NCBI GenBank assembly: GCA_016292575.1
Contig: JAEDIH010000103.1
Coordinates: 1 to 6,128, forward strand
From: Clostridiaceae bacterium
GTDB taxonomy: Bacteria; Bacillota; Clostridia; Oscillospirales; Acutalibacteraceae
Reading direction: 5' to 3'
Length of the DNA: 6,128 nt
The notes beneath the pieces were generated by a model, which was given only the letters and a program-made list of their open reading frames with translations, ran no database searches and was not told the origin of the DNA. Below, in pieces: positions 1 through 6,128 of this stretch (position 1 is the stretch's first letter; each line of letters opens with the position of its first letter). The position numbers and the translations under genes are program-made.

Positions 1-2726
1 GCTTCAACCGGGTCTTTCTTTGCGGCGAGCGAGGAGGGGATAAGACCTGCAATAAAGGTCAGGAAAACGCTGATGCAAACAAGCAAGAGTCCGTCCGTGA
101 ACGGGAGGATAGCCGCTATCGGCGCTCCCGTAAGAGATCGCAGCAGCAGGTTTATCGGTATCTCGCACAGTATCGTTACCCCGATGCCTAACAGACCGGC
201 AGAAAGACCGATGATGAACGTTTCCGCATTGAAAACGTTGGAAACGTCGCGCTTTGAAGCGCCGATACTCCTGAGAATACCGATTTCCTTTGTCCTTTCA
301 ATAACCGAAACATAGGTGATAATTCCTATCATGATTGAGGAAACAACAAGCGAGATGGCAACAAAGATGACCAAAGTGTAGGTGACTATGTTGATAGCTT
401 GTGTTGCAATGTTCATTGCAATGCCGATATAGTCGGTGCAGTTGATGGTCAGCTCCTCGTGACCGTCCTGCGAAACGGTTTTGTTGTAGAAATCAACCAT
501 TTTGTTGACCTCTTCCTTGGTCTCAAAGTTTTTCGGATAAAGCGCGATAGAGGTCGGGTTGCTCTCATCGGAATAACCGATGGTTTCATAGGTCTTTTCA
601 AGCGAGCACTTTGAGTTTATCGTGTCAATGTACGCCTGCTTGAATGCAAGCACCTGCTCGTCGTCAAGGTAGCCCTCCATGAGCTTTTTCTGCAGGTCGG
701 ACATATCGCCGAAGTCGAACATTGAGGACATATCCGTAATGTCAATCTGCGAAAGATCCATGTCCTTTGCCATGCTTAAAAACGGTGTAATGTTGAGCTT
801 ATTGAAGTCGATTTCGTTAAGGTCGATATCTGCAAGGTCAAAATCGTTGACGGTTTTGTCAAAGAACTCAAGACCCGTAATTACGTCCTTCTTCGGGTTT
901 GCAAGCTGCTCCTTAACAACCGCGGATTCCCTCGTTCTCTTGAGCGCATAGTCCATAAGCTCGCCGGTGTAGCCTATGTAACCGGTGCCGACGGAAAGGA
1001 CGTTGTCCTCTCCCGGGCGGACAATTCCAACAATCTTGACGTCAATCGCGTCCTCAAGCTGGTTGCTGACATAGAGAGCGTTGTTCCTCATATCGCTCCA
1101 GAGACCCGTTTTTTCATCTTTGTGCATAAGATCGCTGTTGGTGAGCATTTTGAACCTGAGCCCTATGATGTCATCATATGTAATTCGCTCCGCGTCACCG
1201 CTTTCAAGCTTTTCGCCGCCGGAGAGCGCATTCATGAGGTTTGCTGTGAACTGGCTCTGGTCTTTGAGTCCGAGGGCGTATGCCATTAGCTCCGTGACCT
1301 CGTTGTTGCCGTCAACGATAAGAACAACCTCGTTGTAATCCTTCGGCAGTCTGCCGTAAATTACATCGTAATAGTTGTCTATGGTTTCATTGTCGCCGAC
1401 AAGCTGCTTCCAGAGATTTACATAGCTGTTTATATCCACAAAGCCCTCAAGGCTTGAAAGCGACTCCATATTCATGTTGTCGAGCAGGGTGCTCGGGTTG
1501 ACCTGAATGGGGTTTTCGCCGTCCTGAACTCTGTAGATGTTAAGCTTGGTTGTGTAATTGAACTGAACATCGTTGCAAAGCTCGTCAAACTTTGCGCGGT
1601 TATCGTCAATATATTTTTTGAAGCTCTGAAGATTGTTGGAATTTGACTGTGCAACAAAGGTGTTGATCATTGTGTTGAACGAAGTGTTGACATAGACTGC
1701 GTCCTTTTCGTGGTTAACGCCGAGCAGGGGATTCATGCCGAGTGCCGTTTGAAGGAGACTGTCGGTGTTGACGGCTTCCTTTTCAACCGACATCGGGAAA
1801 AGCAGGAGCGCGTCGCTTTCAATCCGGTCAATGTAGCCGTTGATACCGTTGGAAAGAGCAAGAACAAGCGCAATGCCTATAATGCCGATTGAGCCGGCAA
1901 CGGCGGTGAGGATCGTCCTTGTGCGCTTTGTAACAAGGTTGCGCAGCGAGAGGGTGAAAGCGGTTGTCATTGACATTGAGGGCTTTTTGCCCTTTTTCTT
2001 TTCCTCTTCTGCCTTTTCCTTTTCAATTTTATAATCCTCTTCGGTGGGAACGAACGGATTTGAGTCATCGATAACACTGCCGTCAAGGCAGCGGATAACT
2101 CTTGTTGCGTACTGAAGCGCAAGGTCGGGGTTGTGGGTAACCATGATAACAAGCTTATCCTTTGCAACCTCCTTGAGCAGCTCCATGATCTGAACGCTCG
2201 TTTCGCTGTCCAGAGCACCGGTCGGTTCGTCCGCAAGGATAATATCAGGGTTGTTGATGAGCGCACGGGCTATTGCAACGCGCTGCATCTGACCGCCGGA
2301 CATCTGGGTCGGGCGCTTATAAATGTGCTTTTCAAGACCTACTTTTTTGAGTGCCTCAATAGCCTTTTCGCGCCTTTCCTTTTTTGAAACGCCGGAGAGG
2401 GTCAGGGCAAGCTCAACGTTTGCGAGAACGGTCTGGTGAGTGATAAGGTTGTAGCTTTGGAAAACAAAACCGATGGAATGGTTGCGGTAGGTATCCCAAT
2501 CGCCGTCGGTGAAGGTTTTTGTTGACTTTCCGTTGATGACAAGGTCTCCGCTTGTGTAGCGGTCAAGACCGCCTATGATGTTGAGCATTGTTGTTTTTCC
2601 GCAGCCCGACGGACCGAGGATGGCAACAAACTCGTTTTCTCTGAAATTGATGCTGATGTTTTTCATCGCTCTGACGGTGGTGTCTCCCGTCACATAATCC
2701 TTAACTATGTCTTTAAGTACCAGCAT
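1..2726 (-). CDS. MacB/FtsX-type ABC transporter, fused ATPase and permease (C-terminus cut by window edge)
   Basis: The reading frame is open from ATG at 2726 to the window edge (908 whole codons), so only the extreme C-terminus is missing. Residues 1 to about 222 are an ABC ATPase: Walker A GPSGCGKTT (38-46), Q-loop Gln90, signature MSGGQMQR (142-149), Walker B IILADEPTG (162-170, catalytic Glu167), D-loop ALD (171-173) and switch His198. A charged Lys/Glu linker (about 228-249) leads to membrane helix 1 (about 271-293). An ectodomain of about 487 residues follows, then membrane helices at about 781-803, 837-861 and 876-900. The loop motif ERTKEIGILRSIGAS, starting at 810, marks the FtsX permease domain. 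N-terminal ATPase plus four helices with a large first outside loop is the MacB arrangement; these work as dimers and move substrates or force across the envelope rather than importing. The start follows AAGGAGG at 8-base spacing and lies 3 bases after the upstream stop. The sequence breaks off at DPVE, close to the usual end of the family. The substrate is unknown; drug, peptide or lipid efflux are possible. Confidence 0.95.
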   Translation of the reverse strand, partial: MLVLKDIVKDYVTGDTTVRAMKNISINFRENEFVAILGPSGCGKTTMLNIIGGLDRYTSGDLVINGKSTKTFTDGDWDTYRNHSIGFVFQSYNLITHQTVLANVELALTLSGVSKKERREKAIEALKKVGLEKHIYKRPTQMSGGQMQRVAIARALINNPDIILADEPTGALDSETSVQIMELLKEVAKDKLVIMVTHNPDLALQYATRVIRCLDGSVIDDSNPFVPTEEDYKIEKEKAEEEKKKGKKPSMSMTTAFTLSLRNLVTKRTRTILTAVAGSIGIIGIALVLALSNGINGYIDRIESDALLLFPMSVEKEAVNTDSLLQTALGMNPLLGVNHEKDAVYVNTSFNTMINTFVAQSNSNNLQSFKKYIDDNRAKFDELCNDVQFNYTTKLNIYRVQDGENPIQVNPSTLLDNMNMESLSSLEGFVDINSYVNLWKQLVGDNETIDNYYDVIYGRLPKDYNEVVLIVDGNNEVTELMAYALGLKDQSQFTANLMNALSGGEKLESGDAERITYDDIIGLRFKMLTNSDLMHKDEKTGLWSDMRNNALYVSNQLEDAIDVKIVGIVRPGEDNVLSVGTGYIGYTGELMDYALKRTRESAVVKEQLANPKKDVITGLEFFDKTVNDFDLADIDLNEIDFNKLNITPFLSMAKDMDLSQIDITDMSSMFDFGDMSDLQKKLMEGYLDDEQVLAFKQAYIDTINSKCSLEKTYETIGYSDESNPTSIALYPKNFETKEEVNKMVDFYNKTVSQDGHEELTINCTDYIGIAMNIATQAINIVTYTLVIFVAISLVVSSIMIGIITYVSVIERTKEIGILRSIGASKRDVSNVFNAETFIIGLSAGLLGIGVTILCEIPINLLLRSLTGAPIAAILPFTDGLLLVCISVFLTFIAGLIPSSLAAKKDPVE

Positions 2727-2729
2727 TTC

Positions 2730-5390
2730 TTACGCCTCCTTCTTAGCTGCTTTTTTCTCGGCCTTTTTGAGCTTCCGGTTTTCAAGATAGGCTTCAATCC
2801 TGTCGCGCTTTAATATTGCAAGAACAACGAGCGCAACCAGAACAAGGATTATCGGAGAAGCAATGACCGCTTTGTTGGTTTTCTTTTCGCTTTGATAAAT
2901 AATCTCCCTGTCATAGACAAACGGCTCGGTTGTTGCTGCAACCGCTCTTTCGCGGAAAAACAGCTTATAAAGCCATTCGATAGTTTCATCGGTCGTTTGC
3001 GTTGCCATCTGATCGCCGATTCCGGAGGAATACTGGGCGAACATATTGTTGTCTGCGCCGTCCTGCGGAGCCATCATTGTGCTGAGGACCTTGCTGTTTT
3101 CGGGATCCTTTGTTGCGCTGATGATGTAGCGCAGAATAGTGATGAGGACGGCTGTCTGATCGGCTTTGACTTTGTAGACAGTGGCGGTCTTTCCGGAATA
3201 TGTGCGTTTGCTCTGAACCTTAACGAGCGAGCCCATTCCTGCAAGCGACTTGAGGTCGGGCTTTTTGAGCTTTATCATGTCCTTTGCAATTTTCGGAATC
3301 ATGGCAGAAACCTTACCCAATATATCGGTCTTTTTCAGCTTGTCAAGGTCAAGCCCGAGCACTGACGCGCTGACGCCGAACTGTTCAAGAAGATCAAACA
3401 GCGGCTTTGTCAGATTGTCAATGCACTGGAAAAGCGAGCCGTTTGAAACAAAGTAGATGAGGTTAGGTATAATGTACGTCAGTGTGTAAACGGGCTTTTT
3501 GCAAATCATGTCAACAAGGTCAAGCACCGGAGAAAGCACTGCGCTGATAATTTTGTCGCTGCCCTTGCATTTTGCATACTGCCTGAAAGAAAGAATGTTT
3601 TTATCCGGGCAGCCGAGTGCCTCAAGAATAGGGATAACCGCGCTGTTGTAGCCGTTTGTTCCGGGAATTGTGATTGAGTTGAGAACGGTCAGCGTTCCGT
3701 TTGCAAAGAGCATTTCAAACACAGGCTCAAGCGGCATGAGAACAGCCGTCAGCGCACTTTCAAAGTAATTGCGGCTGCCGCTTTTAAAGCAGGAAGCAAA
3801 GCTTTTTTCGCTGATGCTCTTCCAGCTGTATGAGCCGGAAAGATAGGAGGCGGCACTGTAGTAACCGCTTTTTCTCAGGTGACCGGCAACCGCATCGGGA
3901 CTTACCGAAATGCCGAGAGCGCCCAAAGCCAACTGAAGCTTTTCGTCCGAAAGGGCGGTGTAAAGCGATTTTGCAAGCTTTGCAAGGATATCGCCGGAAT
4001 AAATTGTGTTTTTGAGCGTTGTTTTCAGGTTCTTTCCGTCGCCGAACTCAACCATGAATTCGCTGATAACTGCGTCAATTCCGTCAAGCACACGCTGATA
4101 TTTTTCCTTGCCGAGATTTTGTGTGTACTGAACCTGAGTTGCGGAAAAATCCTTTTGCGTCCATTCATAATCAACCTCCTCGCCCTTTTCGCTTGTGAGG
4201 AGGGTTACAAACATTTTGAAAATCTCGCCCGTGTCCTTTTTAAGGAGGTTTTCAAGCATCGGAAGAACGGACTTCATATCCTCATTGCCCTTTAAGAGCG
4301 CCTGCATTTTGTCTGCGTTGAGCTTCAATGTATCAATGAGCCATTCTGCGGTGAGGGTGAAGCTCTCGCCGATATTTGCGGTGACCTTTGAGCCGCTCTG
4401 CGTGCCGCAGGACTTGAGCGCGTCAAGGTCAATTTCCGCAAGCTTGATATCGCTTTGCGCCGTCATGTCCGCAAGGACGGTGTTAATGTTTTCGCTGAAG
4501 TTTGTTGTGTATTTCTGCGGACTTTGCAGGAACATGAGAAGCGAGAGCATCTGCGAGCCGGAAAAAAGGGAAACAAGGTTTCCGATATGCAGGGAGAACG
4601 GTTTGAGCAATTCATCGACCGAGCTTTCAAGTCCGCCGTCTTTAATATAGTATGCAAGGTTCGGAAGCATTTCGCTCAATTTCATTGCCGGTCGGCTGAG
4701 AAGATCCTCAAGCATTGAAAAAACGGAGATTGTGATGTCCCAGACCATTGAGTTTTTGTTTCCGTCTGCCTGGGCGTAGAAGGTTCCCGGTCTTTCGTAC
4801 CAGGTGCAGCCGAGCGCCTCAAGCATTGAAACAAGACCGGTTTCGTAAGCCTTTGAGCCGTTTATGCGGATAACTCCGACCTTGTATGTTCCGCCGCAGA
4901 GAACGGTGTAAAGCACATCGTTGAACGGGGCGAGCATTGCGGCCATTGCCGAGGCAAAGTCATATTTGTCATAGACGTTCCACCTTGCGCCTTTAAGGTC
5001 GTCCTCCGACCAGTCGAGCGCTTTTGAAAGCGGAGCTTCAACCGTGGGATAATCGGAAAGGTGCTTTGCAACGCCTGCCGGTGTAACATCAATGCCGAGC
5101 TTTGCGAGGGTGTCGCGGCTTTCCCAGAGCGTGGAGTAAATTTTGCACAGCAGCTTTGAAAGCGTTGCGCTTTCAAAAAGCTTTTCGGTAACAAGGCTTG
5201 TGAGCGTTGTGTTTTCAAACGCCGAAACGGCGGACTCAATGAGCCTGTCGGTCTTTTCGGCGGCCTTTGCGGCGCTTTCGTTCGTAACTCCCTGCGGATA
5301 GCTCACTGCGGCAAGGCAGGGAGTGCAGGCGGCAAAAAGAACGCAAAGCGAAAGCAGCAGGCACAGAAAGCTTTTTGCTGTTTTATTCAT
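2730..5390 (-). CDS. Membrane-anchored extracellular protein with two tandem modules, family not recognised
   Basis: This 886-residue protein is of a family I do not recognise. Residues 1-28 form a signal peptide: Lys3/Lys6, a hydrophobic core at about 8-21, and probable cleavage near CLAA (25-28). Residues about 841-860 form one membrane helix, followed by a tail rich in Lys and Arg (KRDR, then repeated KKAEKKA). This predicts a large ectodomain outside and a short basic tail inside. The ectodomain is mostly predicted helix and consists of two divergent copies of one module (about 44-410 and 432-830). Paired motifs include LGIDVTPAGVAKHL/LGISVSPDAVAGHL and LEALGC/LEALGC. I see no catalytic motif, LPxTG sorting signal or known binding domain. 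It lies between a MarR regulator and an ABC transporter with gaps of 6 and 3 bases, so it is probably an accessory subunit or substrate receptor for the transporter. That role is inferred from context only. A lipoprotein reading (FAAC at 19-22) is possible but weaker. The start has an AAGAGGTG ribosome site at suitable distance. Confidence 0.93.
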   Translation of the reverse strand: MNKTAKSFLCLLLSLCVLFAACTPCLAAVSYPQGVTNESAAKAAEKTDRLIESAVSAFENTTLTSLVTEKLFESATLSKLLCKIYSTLWESRDTLAKLGIDVTPAGVAKHLSDYPTVEAPLSKALDWSEDDLKGARWNVYDKYDFASAMAAMLAPFNDVLYTVLCGGTYKVGVIRINGSKAYETGLVSMLEALGCTWYERPGTFYAQADGNKNSMVWDITISVFSMLEDLLSRPAMKLSEMLPNLAYYIKDGGLESSVDELLKPFSLHIGNLVSLFSGSQMLSLLMFLQSPQKYTTNFSENINTVLADMTAQSDIKLAEIDLDALKSCGTQSGSKVTANIGESFTLTAEWLIDTLKLNADKMQALLKGNEDMKSVLPMLENLLKKDTGEIFKMFVTLLTSEKGEEVDYEWTQKDFSATQVQYTQNLGKEKYQRVLDGIDAVISEFMVEFGDGKNLKTTLKNTIYSGDILAKLAKSLYTALSDEKLQLALGALGISVSPDAVAGHLRKSGYYSAASYLSGSYSWKSISEKSFASCFKSGSRNYFESALTAVLMPLEPVFEMLFANGTLTVLNSITIPGTNGYNSAVIPILEALGCPDKNILSFRQYAKCKGSDKIISAVLSPVLDLVDMICKKPVYTLTYIIPNLIYFVSNGSLFQCIDNLTKPLFDLLEQFGVSASVLGLDLDKLKKTDILGKVSAMIPKIAKDMIKLKKPDLKSLAGMGSLVKVQSKRTYSGKTATVYKVKADQTAVLITILRYIISATKDPENSKVLSTMMAPQDGADNNMFAQYSSGIGDQMATQTTDETIEWLYKLFFRERAVAATTEPFVYDREIIYQSEKKTNKAVIASPIILVLVALVVLAILKRDRIEAYLENRKLKKAEKKAAKKEA
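2735..2741 (-). promoter_or_regulatory. Ribosome binding site of the ABC transporter gene, inside the end of the surface-protein gene
   Basis: AAGGAGG is made from the last Lys-Glu-Ala codons of the surface-protein gene and lies 8 bases before the transporter ATG at 2726. The stop codon (2730-2732) falls between site and start. This fixes the transporter start and suggests that its synthesis is coupled to that of the surface protein, as for two parts of one complex. Confidence 0.85.
2901..4097 (-). repeat. Protein-level repeat, module 2 of the surface protein (residues about 432-830)
   Basis: This is the second copy. It matches module 1 at LAKLAKSLYTAL (469-480), LGISVSPDAVAGHL (492-505), FESALTAVLMPLEPVFEMLF (543-562), LEALGC (589-594), IPNLIYFVSNGSL (641-653) and LTKPLFDLL (660-668). 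It leads straight into the membrane helix through a stretch of about 10 residues. The two copies share only part of their residues, so the duplication is old. Confidence 0.85.
4161..5261 (-). repeat. Protein-level repeat, module 1 of the surface protein (residues about 44-410)
   Basis: This is the first copy of a divergent tandem duplication, visible in the protein rather than the DNA. Landmarks are LSKLLCKIYSTL (77-88), LGIDVTPAGVAKHL (98-111), FASAMAAMLAPFNDVLYTVL (145-164), LEALGC (190-195), LPNLAYYIKDGGL (242-254) and LLKPF (261-265). Each has a counterpart about 391-399 residues later. The boundaries are approximate. Confidence 0.85.
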
Positions 5391-5396
5391 CGTTGT

Positions 5397-5864
5397 TCAC
5401 CTCTTCTTTCCCGGGCCGGGGAGAGTTTTTTTTGCTTTTTCTCCGCCGCCCTTTTCAATCTCTATAATTTTATTCATAATGCGCAGAAATTCATGAGTGT
5501 CGCTTTCACCTATTTTTTCCATCAGCATTTCCGAGTGGTGAAGCGCCTCCGTTTTGATTCCTTCAACAACCGTCTTGCCTTTGTCGGTGATTTGAACGAT
5601 AACCTTTCTTTTATCGGCGCCGTTTGAAAGGCGCTCAACAAGGTCCTTGTGCTCAAGCGCATGAATGATGGCGGTTACCCTTGCGGCAGTGACGTCAAGG
5701 AATTCCGCAAGTGCGCCCGGCGTGCTTTTGCCGCCTGTTTCGCAAAGGTGCGCAAGCAGAATGTTTTCTCCCTTGAGCTTTTGCTGAAGCGACTGAAAAG
5801 CGTCTGCGCGGTTGATAAGCGAAAAGGTTGCAACAATGCTGTCAAGAAGGTCGTTTTTGTTCAT
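5397..5864 (-). CDS. MarR-family transcriptional regulator
   Basis: This is a 155-residue winged-helix regulator, slightly longer than the usual 140-150 of the family. The N-terminal helices (about 1-40) should form the dimer interface together with the C-terminal helices (about 95-138). The helix-turn-helix spans about 48-72 (TPGALAEFLDVTAARVTAII), followed by the wing at about 80-92. The wing holds the family Asp-x-Arg pair (Asp84, Arg86 in ADKRKVIVQIT). MarR proteins bind palindromic DNA as dimers and usually let go when they bind a small phenolic, drug-like or oxidising ligand. It is first in the operon, and twin palindromes sit over its transcription start, so autorepression with control of the surface protein and ABC transporter is the likely role. 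The tail after about 138 (GGGEKAKK, ending GPGKKR) is Gly/Lys-rich and probably disordered. The ATG at 5864 has an excellent AAGGAGG site 7 bases upstream. The ligand cannot be read from sequence. Confidence 0.95.
   Translation of the reverse strand: MNKNDLLDSIVATFSLINRADAFQSLQQKLKGENILLAHLCETGGKSTPGALAEFLDVTAARVTAIIHALEHKDLVERLSNGADKRKVIVQITDKGKTVVEGIKTEALHHSEMLMEKIGESDTHEFLRIMNKIIEIEKGGGEKAKKTLPGPGKKR
5398..5405 (-). promoter_or_regulatory. Ribosome binding site of the surface-protein gene, inside the end of the MarR gene
   Basis: AAGAGGTG ends 7 bases before the ATG at 5390. It is formed by the last Lys-Arg codons and stop (TGA) of the MarR gene. Ribosomes finishing the regulator would clear or reuse this site, which points to translational coupling. 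Confidence 0.75.
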
Positions 5865-5871
5865 AGCTTTT

Positions 5872-5878
5872 CCTCCTT
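5872..5878 (-). promoter_or_regulatory. Ribosome binding site of the MarR gene
   Basis: AAGGAGG lies 7 bases before the ATG at 5864. This is a near-perfect Shine-Dalgarno match and fixes the start of the regulator. Confidence 0.9.
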
Positions 5879-5890
5879 CCGCAAAAAAAT

Positions 5891-5907
5891 AATTAACACT
5901 GTTAATT
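5891..5907. promoter_or_regulatory. Operator 2 (downstream palindrome)
   Basis: AATTAACACTGTTAATT is a perfect inverted repeat with 8-base arms around one central base. It contains the same TTAACA-N-TGTTAA core as operator 1; the central base is the complement, so each core is the reverse complement of the other. The two centres are 21 bp apart, two helical turns, which places two dimers on the same DNA face and would allow cooperative binding. It lies in the untranslated leader between the start site and the MarR ribosome site. Confidence 0.8.
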
Positions 5908-5913
5908 TTTTAT

Positions 5914-5926
5914 TTAACAGTGTTAA
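5914..5926. promoter_or_regulatory. Operator 1 (promoter-proximal palindrome)
   Basis: TTAACAGTGTTAA is a perfect inverted repeat with 6-base arms around one central base. It abuts the -10 box and covers the predicted transcription start. Size, symmetry and AT-rich arms fit a MarR dimer site, and the adjacent gene encodes a MarR protein. Binding here should block RNA polymerase. The assignment to this particular regulator is inferred from position. Confidence 0.82.
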
Positions 5927-5954
5927 CTATATCACCGCTGCAGCCTCTTGTCAA
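5926..5954 (-). promoter_or_regulatory. Sigma-A-type promoter of the operon
   Basis: Read on the minus strand, a perfect -35 box TTGACA (5949-5954) is followed by exactly 17 bp and the -10 box TATAGT (5926-5931, five of six matches to consensus). An AT-rich stretch with T and A runs lies upstream of the -35 and could act as an UP element. Initiation is expected at about 5919-5920, giving a leader of about 55 bases before the MarR start codon. The first operator begins at the last base of the -10 box, so a bound repressor would cover the start site. I see no second promoter inside the operon. Confidence 0.87.
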
Positions 5955-6128
5955 GGAAAAAAGAATTAAATTTGATAAAAGTGCCTAAAAATTAATTAGT
6001 GGATTTGTGTAAATCGACAAAACACGACAATCGGTTGAATAACGACTCAATCAAAGCGTGCTGCAAAGCCGGACTGCAAAATCACCCGTTGTAAAATCTC
6101 TCAATAAGTGATATACTATAAACTGATT
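5955..6128. other. Upstream intergenic DNA without a recognisable gene
   Basis: This AT-rich stretch lies upstream of the operon promoter. I see no plausible coding frame with a ribosome binding site, no tRNA-like fold and no terminator. It holds a small perfect hairpin (GATTT-4-AAATC, 6002-6015) without a T tract and the possible rightward promoter near the edge. The TTAACA-N-TGTTAA operator motif does not recur here. Confidence 0.6.
6089..6117 (+). promoter_or_regulatory. Possible divergent plus-strand promoter at the window edge
   Basis: TTGTAA (6089-6094, four of six matches to the -35 consensus), 17 bp, then TATACT (6112-6117, five of six matches to the -10 consensus). It points rightwards, away from the operon, and would drive a gene outside the window. 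AT-rich DNA yields such matches by chance, and no gene can be seen downstream to support it. Confidence 0.4.

Noticed and set aside
1967..2266. Minus-strand open frame of 99 codons overlapping the ATPase region
   Set aside because: It is a different frame from the ABC transporter, whose Walker B, D-loop and switch His are encoded across the same bases. It is a shadow.
2280..2303. Signature motif MSGGQMQR instead of the textbook LSGGQQQR
   Set aside because: This variant is common in fused ATPase-permeases of Firmicutes, and all other catalytic motifs are intact. It is not a sign of inactivity.
2892..3365. Plus-strand open frame of 157 codons
   Set aside because: It lies entirely antisense to the surface-protein gene, has no convincing ribosome site, and its composition is that of a shadow frame. 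The same holds for the other plus-strand frames at 3879-4295, 4195-4650 and 5649-5969.
5325..5336. Possible lipobox FAAC (residues 19-22) in the surface-protein signal peptide
   Set aside because: The -3 Phe is unusual for a lipobox, and a type I cleavage site follows at CLAA. The protein also has its own C-terminal membrane anchor. It is not fully excluded.
5891..5912. Palindrome followed by a T run, resembling a rho-independent terminator
   Set aside because: The stem has almost no GC and only one loop base, and the same core recurs 21 bp away beside the -10 box, so operator function explains it better.
6002..6015. Small perfect hairpin GATTT-4-AAATC
   Set aside because: Its five-base AT-rich stem, without a T tract or a neighbouring gene, is expected by chance in such DNA.

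Overview
The window carries one compact minus-strand operon that fills almost all of it, plus about 260 bases of AT-rich upstream DNA at the right edge. The style of the genes suggests a Gram-positive gut Clostridium relative, perhaps Oscillospiraceae/Ruminococcaceae. The grounds are moderate GC, strong AAGGAGG ribosome binding sites, a sigma-A-type promoter, a large fused ATPase-permease typical of Firmicutes, and a Gram-positive-style secreted protein with a membrane anchor. This assignment is inference, not proof.

Read right to left in the direction of transcription, the layout is as follows. (1) At 5926-5954 there is a near-consensus promoter (TTGACA, 17 bp, TATAGT). Two almost identical palindromic operators (TTAACA-N-TGTTAA) lie immediately downstream, with centres 21 bp apart. 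(2) A 155-residue MarR-family repressor (5397-5864) probably binds those operators and represses its own operon. (3) An 886-residue protein (2730-5390) has a signal peptide, a large helical ectodomain, one C-terminal membrane helix and a lysine-rich cytoplasmic tail. I do not recognise its family. Its ectodomain is clearly two divergent copies of one module of roughly 400 residues. (4) A MacB/FtsX-type ABC transporter (1-2726) has ATPase and permease in one chain and runs off the left edge after 908 residues. It has an unusually large ectodomain of about 487 residues between its first and second membrane helices.

The genes are separated by 6 and 3 bases, and each downstream ribosome binding site lies inside the end of the preceding gene. 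This implies co-transcription and translational coupling. The simplest model is a ligand-responsive efflux or envelope-protection system. A ligand releases MarR, and the operon makes a mechanotransmission-type ABC pump together with a membrane-anchored extracellular partner that may capture substrate or work with the transporter ectodomain. The two-module surface protein is the part most likely to be undescribed. No RNA genes, mobile elements or CRISPR arrays were seen. At the right edge a weaker plus-strand promoter may drive a divergent gene outside the window.
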